From an uncultured Lachnospiraceae bacterium (GTDB lineage Bacteria > Bacillota > Clostridia > Lachnospirales > Lachnospiraceae), in the NCBI GenBank assembly GCA_902779505.1, contig CACZBZ010000001.1, forward strand, positions 62,001 through 126,000: a DNA stretch of 64,000 nt, in the 5' to 3' direction. The notes beneath the pieces were generated by a model. It was not told where the DNA came from. It saw only the letters and a list, made by a program, of their open reading frames with translations, and searched no databases. Within the stretch, counting starts at the first letter, position 1, and the number at the start of each line of letters is the position of its first letter. Positions 1-10,071 of this stretch are shown here, one piece after another. The translations under genes were made by a program, and so were the position numbers.

Positions 1-216
1 GAAATGGGCTTCTATGAAGGCGTTAACATGAGCCTTGCTTACTGCGATGATTGCGGTCACCAGGAACTCGAGATGGATGTATGTCCCGTATGCGGTTCAA
101 GAAATCTTACCAAGATCGATCGTATGAACGGATATCTTTCATATTCCAGAGTTCACGGAGATACAAGACTTAATGATGCCAAGATGGCTGAGATTGCAGA
201 AAGGAAGTCTATGTAG
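1..216 (+). CDS. nrdD: Anaerobic ribonucleoside-triphosphate reductase, C-terminal end (partial)
   Basis: The reading frame is open at the left edge, so only about the last 71 residues are visible. They contain two CxxC pairs (CDDC and CPVC), the structural zinc site of class III reductases, followed by the glycyl-radical loop RMNGYLSY, with the radical glycine encoded at 130-132. The enzyme makes deoxynucleotides from ribonucleoside triphosphates under anaerobic conditions. The activase gene nrdG starts two bases after the stop codon, which confirms the assignment. The catalytic barrel lies outside the window. Confidence 0.93.
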   Translation, partial: EMGFYEGVNMSLAYCDDCGHQELEMDVCPVCGSRNLTKIDRMNGYLSYSRVHGDTRLNDAKMAEIAERKSM

Positions 217-218
217 TA

Positions 219-728
219 ATGAGATATCATAATATTACTAAGGATGATATGCTTAACGGCGACGGACTCAGAGTGGTTCTCTGGCTTGCCGGATGCGATC
301 ATTGCTGCAAGGACTGTCAGAATCCCCTTACATGGGATCCCGACGGTGGCTTGCCTTTTGATGAAGCGGCCAAACAGGAGATATTCGAGCAGCTTGACAA
401 GGATTATATATCCGGGATTACTTTTTCGGGAGGAGATCCTCTTCATTCTGCAAACAGGCTTGATGTAAGAGCATTCATTCAGGAGATAAAAGACAAATAT
501 CCGGATAAGACTATCTGGTTATATACAGGTTCCGATTGGAAAGATATATGGCATTACCCGATGATGAAAAACATCGATGTTGTAGTGGACGGAGAATTCA
601 AGGTGGATCTGAAAGATACCAAACTTCTTTGGAAAGGAAGTTCCAATCAGAACGTTATTGATGTGCAGGCTACACTTAAAAAGACGGATCCGTCGGTGCC
701 TGTACTTAAGTATGGCGATTATTCGTAG
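219..728 (+). CDS. nrdG: Anaerobic ribonucleotide reductase activating protein (radical SAM)
   Basis: The product has 169 residues. It carries the NrdG form of the radical-SAM cluster motif, CX3CX2C at Cys26, Cys30 and Cys33, and a downstream SGGDPL motif of the SAM site. It would bind a [4Fe-4S] cluster, cleave S-adenosylmethionine and install the glycyl radical on NrdD. The gene begins two bases after the nrdD stop, so the two are certainly co-transcribed and probably translationally coupled. The length is normal for the family. A hairpin terminator candidate follows about 80 bases downstream. Confidence 0.95.
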   Translation: MRYHNITKDDMLNGDGLRVVLWLAGCDHCCKDCQNPLTWDPDGGLPFDEAAKQEIFEQLDKDYISGITFSGGDPLHSANRLDVRAFIQEIKDKYPDKTIWLYTGSDWKDIWHYPMMKNIDVVVDGEFKVDLKDTKLLWKGSSNQNVIDVQATLKKTDPSVPVLKYGDYS

Positions 729-807
729 GAACATGATGCTTTGGGAGGGGTTAATGTTCCTACAGATAATTGTCAGCAATCTAGTTTTTTATACTACATG
801 TACTAGC

Positions 808-856
808 AATTAAAAACCCTGTCGTGTATAATATAACGCAGGGCTTTTTAATTTTA
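808..856. terminator. Intrinsic terminator after nrdG
   Basis: The arms are AATTAAAAACCCTG at 808-821 and CAGGGCTTTTTAATT at 839-853, separated by an AT-rich loop, and there are T-rich flanks on both sides. It separates nrdDG from the degV gene. Confidence 0.65.
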
Positions 857-904
857 GCGAAAAGTGATAATATAGGACATAGTGCAAAAAGGAGAGAAAA
901 ACTA

Positions 905-1771
905 ATGTACAAGATTATGACAGACAACATGGCGGATCTGCCTAAGGAGTATTTTGATGAACATGACATAGGCATGATCACCCTTCCATTCGGAATAGAC
1001 GGTCAGATGTATGACAATGTTGATGACGTTGATGTAAAGGACTTTTACGCGTTGATGAGAGAAGGCAAAGAGACCAAGACTTCTCAGCCCAGCCCGGGTC
1101 TTTTCAAGGAATACATGGAAGAATACCTTTCACAGGGTTATGACGGTGTTCTGTGTCTCTGCATTTCTTCGGGTATCAGCGGAACATATAATTCTGCACT
1201 TAACGGCAGGGAACTTCTTCTGGAAGAGAAACCCGATGCCAATGTTATAGTTGTGGATTCCCTTTGCGCATCTCTTGGTGAAGGCCTTTTTGTTCACAAG
1301 GCTGTTCAGAACAGGGACAATGGAATGTCAATGGAAGAGAATGCGAAATGGCTTGAAGAGAACAAACTCAATTTTGTACATGCTTTTACAGTAGACGATC
1401 TTGTGTATCTCTACAGAGGCGGTCGTGTTAAGAAATCCGCTGCTGTACTCGGTACAATTATCAATATCAAGCCTGCCCTTCATGTAGATAATGAAGGCAA
1501 GCTCATCAACCTTGCCAAGGTCAAGGGAAGAAGAAAGTCTCTTAACTGGCTTGTTGATTACATGGGAGACCATATCGCCGGTTACGAAGACAAGAATGAA
1601 ACGGTATTCATCAGCCATGCTGATTGTATAGAAGATGCCCAGTATGTAGCAGACAGAATCAAGGAAAGATTCGGTTATGAGTCTTTCATGATCAACTACA
1701 TCGGTCCCGCCATCGGAGCGCACGCCGGCCCGGGAACCGTAGCTCTGTTCTTTATGGGCAATGAAAGATAA
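905..1771 (+). CDS. DegV family fatty-acid-binding protein
   Basis: The product has 288 residues from the ATG at 905, which is preceded by AAGGAGAG at 889-896. The frame is open further upstream, but an earlier start would run through the nrdG terminator. DegV proteins bind a single fatty acid between two alpha/beta domains; in Gram-positive bacteria the FakB members present it to the kinase FakA. The N-terminal segment MTDNMADLP, the SQPSPG loop and the C-terminal [13 protein letters not shown] segment are typical. gltX follows after 17 bases. Whether this copy is a FakB partner cannot be told from sequence alone. A TGaTAATAT extended -10 lies at 866-874. Confidence 0.88.
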   Translation: MYKIMTDNMADLPKEYFDEHDIGMITLPFGIDGQMYDNVDDVDVKDFYALMREGKETKTSQPSPGLFKEYMEEYLSQGYDGVLCLCISSGISGTYNSALNGRELLLEEKPDANVIVVDSLCASLGEGLFVHKAVQNRDNGMSMEENAKWLEENKLNFVHAFTVDDLVYLYRGGRVKKSAAVLGTIINIKPALHVDNEGKLINLAKVKGRRKSLNWLVDYMGDHIAGYEDKNETVFISHADCIEDAQYVADRIKERFGYESFMINYIGPAIGAHAGPGTVALFFMGNER

Positions 1772-1788
1772 ACGAAAGAGAAAGAAAC

Positions 1789-3246
1789 ATGAAAATCAGA
1801 ACCAGATTTGCACCAAGTCCTACAGGCCGTATGCATGTAGGCAATCTCAGAACAGCTCTTTATGCATATCTAATTGCGAAGCATGAGGGTGGAGATTATA
1901 TCTTAAGAATTGAAGACACCGATCAGGAGAGATATGTTGAGGGTGCTGTGGACATCATCTACAGAACTCTTGAACAGACAGGTCTTAAGCATGATGAAGG
2001 ACCCGATATCGATAAAGGCTTTGGCCCTTATGTTCAGTCAGAGAGACAGAAGTCCGGCATATATATGAAGTATGCAAAAGAACTGATCGATAAAGGCGAG
2101 GCATATTATTGCTTCTGTGATAAGGAGAGACTTGAGACTCTTCATCAGAACATTAACGGCAAAGAGATCAATGTATATGACAAGCATTGTCTTCATTTGT
2201 CCAAGGAAGAGATTCAGGCAAATCTGGACGCAGGCAAGCCTTTTGTAATAAGACAGAACAATCCTACAACAGGCACAACTACATTTAAGGATGAGATATA
2301 CGGAGATATCACCGTAGACAATTCGGAACTTGATGATATGATACTTATCAAGTCCGACGGATTCCCGACATACAATTTTGCCAATGTTGTAGATGATCAT
2401 CTGATGGGAATCACACATGTTGTAAGAGGTAATGAGTACCTTTCTTCATCACCCAAATACAACAGACTTTACGAAGCTTTCGGATGGGATGTTCCGGTAT
2501 ATGTTCACTGTCCCCTTATTACGGACGAAGAGCATCAGAAACTGTCCAAGAGAAGCGGCCATTCTTCTTATGAAGATCTTATAGAGCAAGGCTTTGTAAC
2601 AGAGGCGGTTGTTAACTTTGTTGCATTACTCGGATGGTCACCCACAGACAGCAACGAAGAGATATTCTCTCTGGATGAGCTTGTAAAGCTATTTGATTAT
2701 CGCCATATTAACAAGTCCCCTGCGGTATTTGATTACACAAAGCTTAAGTGGATGAACGGCGAATACATTAAAAAGATGGACTGGGATAAATACATCGACA
2801 GAGCAATGCCTTTTATTGAGGAAACTGTTAAAAGAGACATTGACAAGAATAAGCTTGCAGAGCTTTGCAAGACCCGTATAGAAGTATTTCCGGATATTCC
2901 GGATCTTATTGATTTCTTTGAAGAGCTACCTGAATATGATGTGGCAATGTACACACATAAGAAGATGAAGACCAGCACGGAATCATCACTTCAGGTTCTT
3001 AAAGAGATTCTTCCTGTTCTTGAAGGACAGGATGATTACAGCAATGACGCACTCTATGCAAAACTGTGTGAATTTGCTACTGATAAAGGTTATAAGAACG
3101 GTTATGTACTGTGGCCCATCAGAACTGCAGTGTCAGGTAAACAGATGACACCGGCCGGGGCAACCGAGATTATGGAACTTCTGGGAAAAGAAGAATCCAT
3201 AGCCAGAATAAAGAAGGGAATTGAACTCTTAGAAAGTGCAGTTTAA
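1789..3246 (+). CDS. gltX: Glutamyl-tRNA synthetase
   Basis: The product has 485 residues, a class I aminoacyl-tRNA synthetase. The HIGH-type motif is HVGN at residues 16-19 within [16 protein letters not shown], and the KMSKS-type loop is KLSKR at 251-255. It charges tRNA-Glu with glutamate and, in many Firmicutes, also mischarges tRNA-Gln for later amidation. The length matches the bacterial family. The gene follows degV closely, and its 3' end overlaps the helicase gene by 11 bases, so the three probably form one transcript. Confidence 0.96.
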   Translation: MKIRTRFAPSPTGRMHVGNLRTALYAYLIAKHEGGDYILRIEDTDQERYVEGAVDIIYRTLEQTGLKHDEGPDIDKGFGPYVQSERQKSGIYMKYAKELIDKGEAYYCFCDKERLETLHQNINGKEINVYDKHCLHLSKEEIQANLDAGKPFVIRQNNPTTGTTTFKDEIYGDITVDNSELDDMILIKSDGFPTYNFANVVDDHLMGITHVVRGNEYLSSSPKYNRLYEAFGWDVPVYVHCPLITDEEHQKLSKRSGHSSYEDLIEQGFVTEAVVNFVALLGWSPTDSNEEIFSLDELVKLFDYRHINKSPAVFDYTKLKWMNGEYIKKMDWDKYIDRAMPFIEETVKRDIDKNKLAELCKTRIEVFPDIPDLIDFFEELPEYDVAMYTHKKMKTSTESSLQVLKEILPVLEGQDDYSNDALYAKLCEFATDKGYKNGYVLWPIRTAVSGKQMTPAGATEIMELLGKEESIARIKKGIELLESAV

Positions 3247-5089
3247 TCCCGACCAGGAAAAAGCAATCAAACACGGAGACGGTCCTGCGCTTGTAATCGC
3301 AGGACCCGGATCCGGTAAAACATCAGTACTTACACATCGAATCTTATACCTTATCAAATCTTTGAGGGTGTTCCCTCATTCCATTCTGGTTATTACATTT
3401 TCAAAAGCGGCCGCCTTGTCTATGGAGGCAAGATTCAATTCCTTATGCGGCACAGATCATTATCCGGTAACATTCGGAACATTTCATTCTGTTTTTTTCA
3501 GAATTCTTCATGAGCATTATGCTTACAATACTTCCAATATTGCCAATCTTTTTTATAAAAGAAAAATCTTAAGAGCGGTTATAAGCAGACGGCTTTCTAT
3601 TGCTGTGCCCGAAGACGAATTGGTGGATTCACTCCTTAAGGCAATCGGTTTTTATAAAAGTTCGGGATGTTCTGAGCTTCCTGCCATGGACAACAATATA
3701 TCCGATGAGGACTTTCTGACAATCTTTGAAGATTACAGGAAAGAAATGACAGACAGAAAACTAATCGATTTTGAGGATATGCTGATAATCGCAAGAGATA
3801 TGTTCCTTGATAATTCAGATATTCTGGAGAACTACAGGGAGAGGTTCAGATACATACTTGTAGATGAATGTCAGGATATCAATGATATTCAGTATGAACT
3901 GATTGATCTTCTGGGCAAGAAAAGCAGAAACATATATATGGTTGGGGATGACGATCAATCCATATATGCTTTTCGCGGAGCGAATCGTAAGAATCTGCTC
4001 AGATTTCAGTCGGAATATGCAGGTCTTAAAATAATACATCTATCCGTAAATTACAGATCCACAGATGAAATCATATCCTCAGCCGGTCTTGTGATTGGCG
4101 AAAACAGAGACCGCTTTGCGAAAGACATAAGAGGAACCGACAGGAAGGGAGAAAAGGTGAAGCTCTTAGCCTTTGAATCCTCTTTAAAAGAGAATGACTG
4201 TTTGGCAGATATTATTGCCAAAGGAAATCTTAAAGAAACGGCTCTTCTTGTAAGGACCAACAGAGATGCCATATATTATGCTGAAATCTTGAGGGCGAAA
4301 GGAATTGCTGTTTCCATGGCTGAGGCGGTTGTTGATCCCTACAAGAGTACGGTCTTCCGAGATATACTTCATTATTTGTCTCTTGCGGAGAATCCGGGCA
4401 AGATGAACTGCAACGATTTTTTCCCTGTTATGAATAAGCCTTCAAGATATCTGAGCAGAAAAGATATTAATCGAGACTTCTTTTCGATTGATGATCTTTT
4501 GGGAATGTATAAGGATAAAGCATACGCTCAAAAGAAGATAAAGGAATTGGCTAAGAAGCTTGCTTCCATGAAGGATATGGACCTTAATTGCAGAGTGAAT
4601 TACATACGAGTGTCTGTGGGATATGATGATTACATGAAAGAATTATGCAAAGATAATCCGGACAAATTTGAAGAATATCTGAGAGAAGCGGACAGGATAA
4701 TGGGCTTGGTAAGAGAATATAAAAGTCTTGATAAACTTAAAGCACATGTTGAAAAATATTCCGCTGAGCTCGAAGAAATGAGAAAGAATAAAGTTTCAAT
4801 GGGAGAGGGGGATGCGGTTACCGTTATGACTTATCATTCATCCAAAGGACTTGAATTCGACAAAGTGTATTTGCCTCATATAAACGAAGGGACGGTACCC
4901 AATAGGAATTCCGTGGGGGACAATGCAGTGGAAGAAGAAAGGCGAATGTTTTATGTGGCAATGACCAGGGCAAAGAAAGAGTTGATTATCAGCTGTGTTA
5001 AAGGCAAAGACAATAAAAGAACTCCTCCCAGTCGCTTTCTATATCCCTTGTTAAAAAAGAACAGTGGGATAAGCTTTAATAAAAATTGA
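3236..5089 (+). CDS. UvrD/PcrA-type superfamily 1 DNA helicase (compact)
   Basis: The product has 617 residues and all SF1A motifs can be seen: Walker A AGPGSGKT (22-29), motif II VDECQD (from residue 209), motif [16 protein letters not shown], motif IV NYRS, motif [12 protein letters not shown] and motif [11 protein letters not shown]. It should translocate 3'-5' on single-stranded DNA and act in repair or replication restart. It is about 100 residues shorter than typical PcrA/UvrD, with a reduced middle region between motifs IV and V. Translation starts at GTG 3236 inside the gltX 3' end with no clear ribosome site, implying coupling to gltX. Confidence 0.88.
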   Translation: MQFNPDQEKAIKHGDGPALVIAGPGSGKTSVLTHRILYLIKSLRVFPHSILVITFSKAAALSMEARFNSLCGTDHYPVTFGTFHSVFFRILHEHYAYNTSNIANLFYKRKILRAVISRRLSIAVPEDELVDSLLKAIGFYKSSGCSELPAMDNNISDEDFLTIFEDYRKEMTDRKLIDFEDMLIIARDMFLDNSDILENYRERFRYILVDECQDINDIQYELIDLLGKKSRNIYMVGDDDQSIYAFRGANRKNLLRFQSEYAGLKIIHLSVNYRSTDEIISSAGLVIGENRDRFAKDIRGTDRKGEKVKLLAFESSLKENDCLADIIAKGNLKETALLVRTNRDAIYYAEILRAKGIAVSMAEAVVDPYKSTVFRDILHYLSLAENPGKMNCNDFFPVMNKPSRYLSRKDINRDFFSIDDLLGMYKDKAYAQKKIKELAKKLASMKDMDLNCRVNYIRVSVGYDDYMKELCKDNPDKFEEYLREADRIMGLVREYKSLDKLKAHVEKYSAELEEMRKNKVSMGEGDAVTVMTYHSSKGLEFDKVYLPHINEGTVPNRNSVGDNAVEEERRMFYVAMTRAKKELIISCVKGKDNKRTPPSRFLYPLLKKNSGISFNKN

Positions 5090-5120
5090 TTACGAAGCTT
5101 CGAGCACTTTTTTTGAAATG

Positions 5121-5129
5121 TGCTATAAT
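5121..5129 (+). promoter_or_regulatory. Extended -10 promoter element upstream of the histidine kinase gene
   Basis: The sequence TGcTATAAT has a perfect -10 hexamer at 5124-5129 with the TGn extension. The -35 region is poor, as is usual for extended -10 promoters. It lies 74 bases before the kinase start codon. Confidence 0.5.
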
Positions 5130-5202
5130 GTTGCCTAGGGGTAAGGGGGAAAAGAAAAAATTGACTGTTTGAGAAGCATATAAAGGGAGGGGGCGATACG
5201 GA

Positions 5203-6885
5203 ATGGTTCAGAAGATTAGGCATAGTCTGCTTCTGCAGCTTATCTGTATTGTCCTTGCAATCCTGATTATTTTATCGGGCACCCTATATGCTTCTTTTCT
5301 TTATGTCCGCCAGACCACACAGAATTATGCTGAGACACTGGCGGAGAGTTTGTTGAAGCAGGCTGACAATGCCATATCCCTTTATGAAGAGAACCTGAGA
5401 TACAATGCTGAATTTCTCTGCCGTTTTATGGTTCTGGATTCTTTTGAAGAAGATGATAAAGAAGTAAGAGAAGCAAGAATCTCATCAGACTTTACTCAGG
5501 TTGCTTTAAAAAATAGGGAGATTGTTTCGGCAATTTTATACGATAATGACATGAATGTCGTTTTAACTCTTGGCCGACCGGTATCACTACCCAGCGGAAG
5601 AGCTTATCTCAGACAGAGTGAAGATATGACCGGTGGACGTTATTACGGAGAAGACGATGATTTCTATTATGCTTTTTATTATCCGGTTTACAGTGGCGTG
5701 GCCAGTCAGAGAGAGCAGATTGGAATGTGTGTCTTTATTATGGAGCACTGGAAACTTGACGGTAATCTCCATAATATCTTCAATGAAAGCACTGCGGCCA
5801 TGCTCTTAAGCGACTCCAACAATCTTGATCTTGCGTACAGAGCATTCGGGGATATTCCCCAGGGTGTGACCATGAAGGATCTTAAATACAATGAAGACTA
5901 TGTCTACAGAGAGGGTAACTGGCAGAACGGTATAAGAATTGCGGTTGCCGTGGCTGTGGCGGGTAATACTGCCGGAAGCAACGTTATCAGCAGGCTTATA
6001 CTTTTGGCATCTGTTATAATCTTTATATTCTTGGCTATTATCGTGTTGTTTTCATATTTCAGAATGGCAAAACCTATAGCGGGAATAGACAGATTCATAA
6101 GACATACCATAAAGAATCCGGAGAAGAGGCTTAATCTTAAGAGAACGGATGAGATAGGTAACGTTGCTTCGAGTCTTGATCGAATGCTTGATGAGAACCA
6201 GCGTATGATTGAGGAGATTAAAGACGGTAAAATCCGATTGTATGAAACAGAACTTGTTCAACAGAAACTGGAGATTCTGGCTTACCGTAATCAGATTAAT
6301 CCTCATTTTCTCTACAACACACTGTCCTGTATAAGAGATATGGCGCTTATCAACGATGAGGATAATATAGCGGAAGTGGCAATGGCTCTTTCGGATATAT
6401 TCAGATATGCCGTAAAGGGCAGCAACATAGTTACGGTAAGGGATGAGGTTTCCTATATTGAAAAATATGCACGAATTATCGATTACCGTTTTATGGGTAA
6501 AATAAAGATTACCGTGGATGTGGAAGAAGAAGCTTTGGATAAAAACATGATTCGTTTCTTCCTGCAGCCTTTGGTAGAGAATTCCGTATTCCATGGTTTG
6601 GAAAGCAAGATCGAAGACGGTAATGTAGCTGTCTCAATTAAGACAATAAACAATAGACTTGAAATGGTTGTTGAAGACGACGGTATCGGAATGGATGAGG
6701 AGACTCTTTATAAGTTAAAGAGTGAAATCGAAAATCCGAGAGAAAACAAAGGTATCGGCCTTGCCAATATCGTTCAGCGACTTCGTCTCTTTTATGATGA
6801 TGATTATACGATTGTTGCTGAGAGTGAGGTCGACAAGGGTACAACAATAAAGATATCGGTGCCTGAACATATGAAAGAATCATAA
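5203..6885 (+). CDS. Two-component sensor histidine kinase, YesM/LytS type
   Basis: The product has 560 residues. A transmembrane segment lies near residues 7-34, followed by an extracytoplasmic sensor domain to about 260 and a second membrane segment at 265-286. A HAMP linker and a His_kinase-type dimerisation block follow, with the phospho-acceptor His368 in NQINPHFLYNTLS. The HATPase has the N box (QPLVENSVFHG) and the G boxes DDGIGMD and GIGLANI. It should sense an extracellular signal, probably directly or via a binding protein, and phosphorylate the response regulator encoded 30 bases downstream. The neighbouring sugar importer suggests a carbohydrate signal. Confidence 0.93.
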   Translation: MVQKIRHSLLLQLICIVLAILIILSGTLYASFLYVRQTTQNYAETLAESLLKQADNAISLYEENLRYNAEFLCRFMVLDSFEEDDKEVREARISSDFTQVALKNREIVSAILYDNDMNVVLTLGRPVSLPSGRAYLRQSEDMTGGRYYGEDDDFYYAFYYPVYSGVASQREQIGMCVFIMEHWKLDGNLHNIFNESTAAMLLSDSNNLDLAYRAFGDIPQGVTMKDLKYNEDYVYREGNWQNGIRIAVAVAVAGNTAGSNVISRLILLASVIIFIFLAIIVLFSYFRMAKPIAGIDRFIRHTIKNPEKRLNLKRTDEIGNVASSLDRMLDENQRMIEEIKDGKIRLYETELVQQKLEILAYRNQINPHFLYNTLSCIRDMALINDEDNIAEVAMALSDIFRYAVKGSNIVTVRDEVSYIEKYARIIDYRFMGKIKITVDVEEEALDKNMIRFFLQPLVENSVFHGLESKIEDGNVAVSIKTINNRLEMVVEDDGIGMDEETLYKLKSEIENPRENKGIGLANIVQRLRLFYDDDYTIVAESEVDKGTTIKISVPEHMKES

Positions 6886-6915
6886 ATTGATCATTAATTC
6901 CGGGGGGATACAAAG

Positions 6916-7644
6916 ATGATTAATGTGTATATAGCAGATGACGAAGTCTGGATTATACTTGGACTTAAGAAATTGCTGGAAAAGCTGAATATGGATGTTT
7001 ATGTGGTGGGTACAGCCAATAACGGACTGACAGCTAAGGAAGAGATAGGGATGTTCAAGCCGGATGTTGTATTTACCGATATCCGAATGCCGGGGCTTAC
7101 AGGGCTGGAACTCCTTCAGGCAATTCCGGAAGTATCTCCGGAGAGCAGAGTAGTGCTGATCTCGGGTTATGCCGAATTCGCATATGCCAAGGAGGCGGTT
7201 AAACATCACGCCTTCGATTACCTTTTGAAGCCTATAAAGGAAGAAGAACTTAAGAGGGTAATGGAATCGCTTTTGGAAAAGAAAGGAGAAATCCCTGAGA
7301 AGGAGGAAGAGGAATCTTCGCCGACATATGACAAGATGATTGACAATGTGGTGTCCGAGATCAGAGAGCATTACATGGAAGATATATCGCTGACTTCCCT
7401 GGCAACAAAATACAATGTAAGCATGGGACGACTGAGCGAGATGATAAAGGAGAGGCTTCAAGTCAACTTCTCCGACTATATTGCATCTTTGAGGATCCAA
7501 AGAGCCAAGGAACTGCTTAGGGATGACAGTATATCAATCCAGGAGATAGCCGAGATAGTAGGCTATAACGATTATTTCTACTTCACCAAAGTATTCAAAA
7601 AGGTGGAGGGGATTTCACCAAGTAAATACCGAAAAGAAATATAA
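6916..7644 (+). CDS. Response regulator with AraC-type DNA-binding domain (YesN type)
   Basis: The product has 242 residues. The N-terminal receiver domain has the acidic pocket DDE at residues 8-10, the phospho-acceptor Asp55 in FTDIRMPG and a conserved LLKP lysine near 105. After an acidic linker (EKEEEESS) comes an AraC/XylS double helix-turn-helix at about 140-242, ending in the typical GYNDYFYFTKVFKK and SPSKYR signatures. It is the partner of the upstream kinase. The ABC importer genes that follow are the obvious candidate target. Confidence 0.93.
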   Translation: MINVYIADDEVWIILGLKKLLEKLNMDVYVVGTANNGLTAKEEIGMFKPDVVFTDIRMPGLTGLELLQAIPEVSPESRVVLISGYAEFAYAKEAVKHHAFDYLLKPIKEEELKRVMESLLEKKGEIPEKEEEESSPTYDKMIDNVVSEIREHYMEDISLTSLATKYNVSMGRLSEMIKERLQVNFSDYIASLRIQRAKELLRDDSISIQEIAEIVGYNDYFYFTKVFKKVEGISPSKYRKEI

Positions 7645-7651
7645 AAAATAC

Positions 7652-7702
7652 AAAACATGGAAAATTTTACCAATTCGCCGAAAATTTTCCATGTTTTTTT
7701 GT
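7652..7702 (+). terminator. Intrinsic terminator after the response regulator gene
   Basis: There is a perfect 17-bp stem (AAAACATGGAAAATTTT at 7652-7668 with its complement at 7681-7697) and a 12-base loop, followed by a T run. It separates the regulatory pair from the importer operon. Confidence 0.85.
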
Positions 7703-7784
7703 CCATATTGGCAATATTATGATTTCGTTGGGAGTACTCACATAGCAACTAACACAATTATTGGTAAATAGGAGGTATTTTTTT

Positions 7785-8999
7785 ATGAAAAAGAGACTGA
7801 TAAGCATAGTTCTCAGCCTTGTAATGGTTGGATCAGCTCTTGTAGGATGCGGAAGCACATCTACGACTTCTACTGACGCAGCACCTGCAGCAGCTCCTGC
7901 AGCGGATGAAGCAGCACCCGCAGCAGATGATGCGGCTCCTGCAGCAACTGCAGACGGCGACATTAAGATTGGTGTATCAATCTGGAGCTCTACTGACGTT
8001 CTTGGTTCACAGTGTAAGATGATTCTTGATGAGGCTGCAAAGTCTCTCGGAGTTCAGGTTCAGTATGTTGACCAGGGTCATGTATCTGAGAAGGTTACAG
8101 CATCTGTTGAGCAGCTTTGTGCAGCAGGATGCCAGGGAATCATCATCTGTAACTCATCTGATACAGAAATGGCTTCAGCTATAAAGACATGTAATGATAA
8201 CGGAGTATATCTTGCTCAGTTCTTCCGTATCATCAGCCAGGAAAACAGCGCAGATATTTATCAGGCAGCTGTTGATTCTGAATATTATGTAGGTGCAGTT
8301 CATGAGAACGAGCCTGAAAACGGAGAAAAGCTTGTACAGATCCTTCTTGATAAGGGCGACAGAAACATCGGTCTTATCGGCTGGGAGCAGGGTGATGCTA
8401 CATGGCTCGGAAGATGGGAAGGCTACAAGGCAGGCGTTGAGAAGTGGAACGCAGCTCATCCCGATGATCAGGCAACACTTTCAGAGCCTCAGTACGCAGG
8501 AACATCTTCAGAAGGTGGTTCAAAGGCTGCAGAAGCTCTTATGAGCGCTAACCCTGACCTTGATGCTCTTATTCCTGCAGGTGGCGGCGGAGATCCTCTC
8601 CAGGGCGCAATCGCAGCAGTTGAGCGTGCAGGCAAGACACAGGACATCGACATCGTTTCAACAGACTTCTTACCTGACCTTGGTGAAAGACTTGCTAACG
8701 GTTCTATGGCAGGTGAATCAGGCGGACACTACTGTGATCCTCTGTTCGCATTCATGGCAGTATACAATGCAATAAAGGGTAACTACTCTGACTTCGGCGG
8801 CAAGTTCGAAGACATCAAGTTCCCTTACCTCTACGTAGCATCTCCTGATGACTACAAGGATTATGAGAAGTATTTCGTAGACCAGCTTCCTTACACAGAT
8901 GAGGAACTTGTAGAAATGTCAAAACTTGACATGGAAGGTCTTAAGAATGCAGCAGCATCTCTTTCAATCGAAGATGCAGCAGCAAGATCCGGCAAATAA
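7785..8999 (+). CDS. Sugar ABC transporter substrate-binding lipoprotein (ribose/xylose type)
   Basis: The product has 404 residues. The ATG at 7785 is chosen because GGAGGT stands at 7771-7776; the frame also allows a TTG 24 bases earlier. The signal peptide ends in the lipobox LVGC with Cys22 as the lipidated residue. An Ala/Pro/Asp-rich linker (about residues 29-55) follows, then a periplasmic-binding-protein type 1 fold beginning IKIGVSIW. The mature protein would capture a sugar outside the membrane and deliver it to the permeases encoded next. Codon choice looks optimised, fitting the high expression usual for binding proteins. The exact sugar cannot be read from the sequence. Confidence 0.92.
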   Translation: MKKRLISIVLSLVMVGSALVGCGSTSTTSTDAAPAAAPAADEAAPAADDAAPAATADGDIKIGVSIWSSTDVLGSQCKMILDEAAKSLGVQVQYVDQGHVSEKVTASVEQLCAAGCQGIIICNSSDTEMASAIKTCNDNGVYLAQFFRIISQENSADIYQAAVDSEYYVGAVHENEPENGEKLVQILLDKGDRNIGLIGWEQGDATWLGRWEGYKAGVEKWNAAHPDDQATLSEPQYAGTSSEGGSKAAEALMSANPDLDALIPAGGGGDPLQGAIAAVERAGKTQDIDIVSTDFLPDLGERLANGSMAGESGGHYCDPLFAFMAVYNAIKGNYSDFGGKFEDIKFPYLYVASPDDYKDYEKYFVDQLPYTDEELVEMSKLDMEGLKNAAASLSIEDAAARSGK

Positions 9000-9036
9000 T
9001 CTGATTAAGGAGTCGGAAAAAATATAGAGTTTAGGC

Positions 9037-9071
9037 TCGAGGCCGATATCGACATACGGTACCGGCCTCGA
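9037..9071 (+). other. Intercistronic hairpin between binding-protein and permease genes
   Basis: There is a 9-bp GC-rich stem, TCGAGGCCG at 9037-9045 pairing with CGGCCTCGA at 9063-9071, and no T run after it. Its place just after the binding-protein gene suggests an mRNA-stabilising or attenuating structure that raises binding protein over permease, as is known for other importers. That function is inferred. Confidence 0.6.
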
Positions 9072-9091
9072 ATTAAATAAGAGGTGACTTA

Positions 9092-10057
9092 ATGAACGCA
9101 TCAGCACAAACGACAGGAAAAAAACTGTCAGGACAGGCCAAAGGTTATATCCTGCTTTTTGTCCTTGTTTTATTATCCTGGGGAATTTTCAAGATAATCA
9201 CCCCGGACAATTTTGGTTCGGCTAAGAATATGTTGAGCTATTTTGAAGCATCACTGTTGGCGGCAGTGGGAGCTGTAGGATTTTATTTTGTTATGGTTAT
9301 GGGAATGTTTGACTTTTCCATAGGCGCCAATATAATGCTTTCGGCCATTGTGGGATGCGTATTTGCAAATCGCTTTGGACTTGGATATGTGGGACTTGTT
9401 GCAGGAAGCATTATTACAGGAGCTTTGGTAGGACTTATAAACGGAGCTTTCTACGTAAAACTTAGAATACCCTCCATGATTGTCACTACAGGTCTTGCTC
9501 TGATTTATGAGTCCGTTGCCAATTACATTGCCGGAGGTGTTGAACAGACCCTTCCTTCGGATCTGAGAGTCTTCGGACAGATGCCCGGCAATCTCATTCT
9601 GGCTGTGATCGCTTTTGCGGTTGCTTTCCTTCTTCTTAACTACACTAAGATCGGTACCTATACCTATGCCATAGGAAGCAATGAATTTGTTGCAAAGAAC
9701 ATGGGTATTAAGGTCAACAAATACAAGGTTCTTGCTTTTATCATAAGCGGTGCTTTTCTTGGTGTTATGGCGGTCCTTACCATCAGTTACGGTTCTTCAA
9801 TGGTAGCTGTAACGGGTATGGCATCAATGAGCCGAAACTTTGTACCCACAATGGGATGTTTCTTCGGCCTTGCTTTTAAGAAGTATGGAATGCCCATTCC
9901 CGCAATTATCATCGGTGAGTTTGTTATTAATATTATCTTCTTCGGTTTTATCGCCCTTGGAGCACCTACAGCCATTCAGGACGTTATTACCGGCCTTGCC
10001 CTTCTTATAATCGTTACATTGACGACTAAAGTGGCAAAGGGCGAGATAGTTAAGTAG
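9092..10057 (+). CDS. Sugar ABC transporter permease (RbsC family), first subunit
   Basis: The product has 321 residues, a multi-spanning membrane protein with the BPD_transp_2 pattern: hydrophobic helices separated by short loops, and a conserved NGAFYVKLRIPSMIVTTG segment in the middle. It forms half of the membrane channel of the importer; the other half is the related permease encoded after the ATPase. The ribosome site is GAGGTGA just before ATG 9092. Having two different permease genes rather than one indicates a heterodimeric channel. Confidence 0.92.
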   Translation: MNASAQTTGKKLSGQAKGYILLFVLVLLSWGIFKIITPDNFGSAKNMLSYFEASLLAAVGAVGFYFVMVMGMFDFSIGANIMLSAIVGCVFANRFGLGYVGLVAGSIITGALVGLINGAFYVKLRIPSMIVTTGLALIYESVANYIAGGVEQTLPSDLRVFGQMPGNLILAVIAFAVAFLLLNYTKIGTYTYAIGSNEFVAKNMGIKVNKYKVLAFIISGAFLGVMAVLTISYGSSMVAVTGMASMSRNFVPTMGCFFGLAFKKYGMPIPAIIIGEFVINIIFFGFIALGAPTAIQDVITGLALLIIVTLTTKVAKGEIVK

Positions 10058-10071
10058 AAGGAGGACTTACC

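Noticed and set aside
5092..5115. Possible terminator after the helicase gene (CGAAGCTTCG followed by T run)
   Set aside because: The stem is only a self-complementary 10-mer with no proper loop and the T run is six bases away; too weak.
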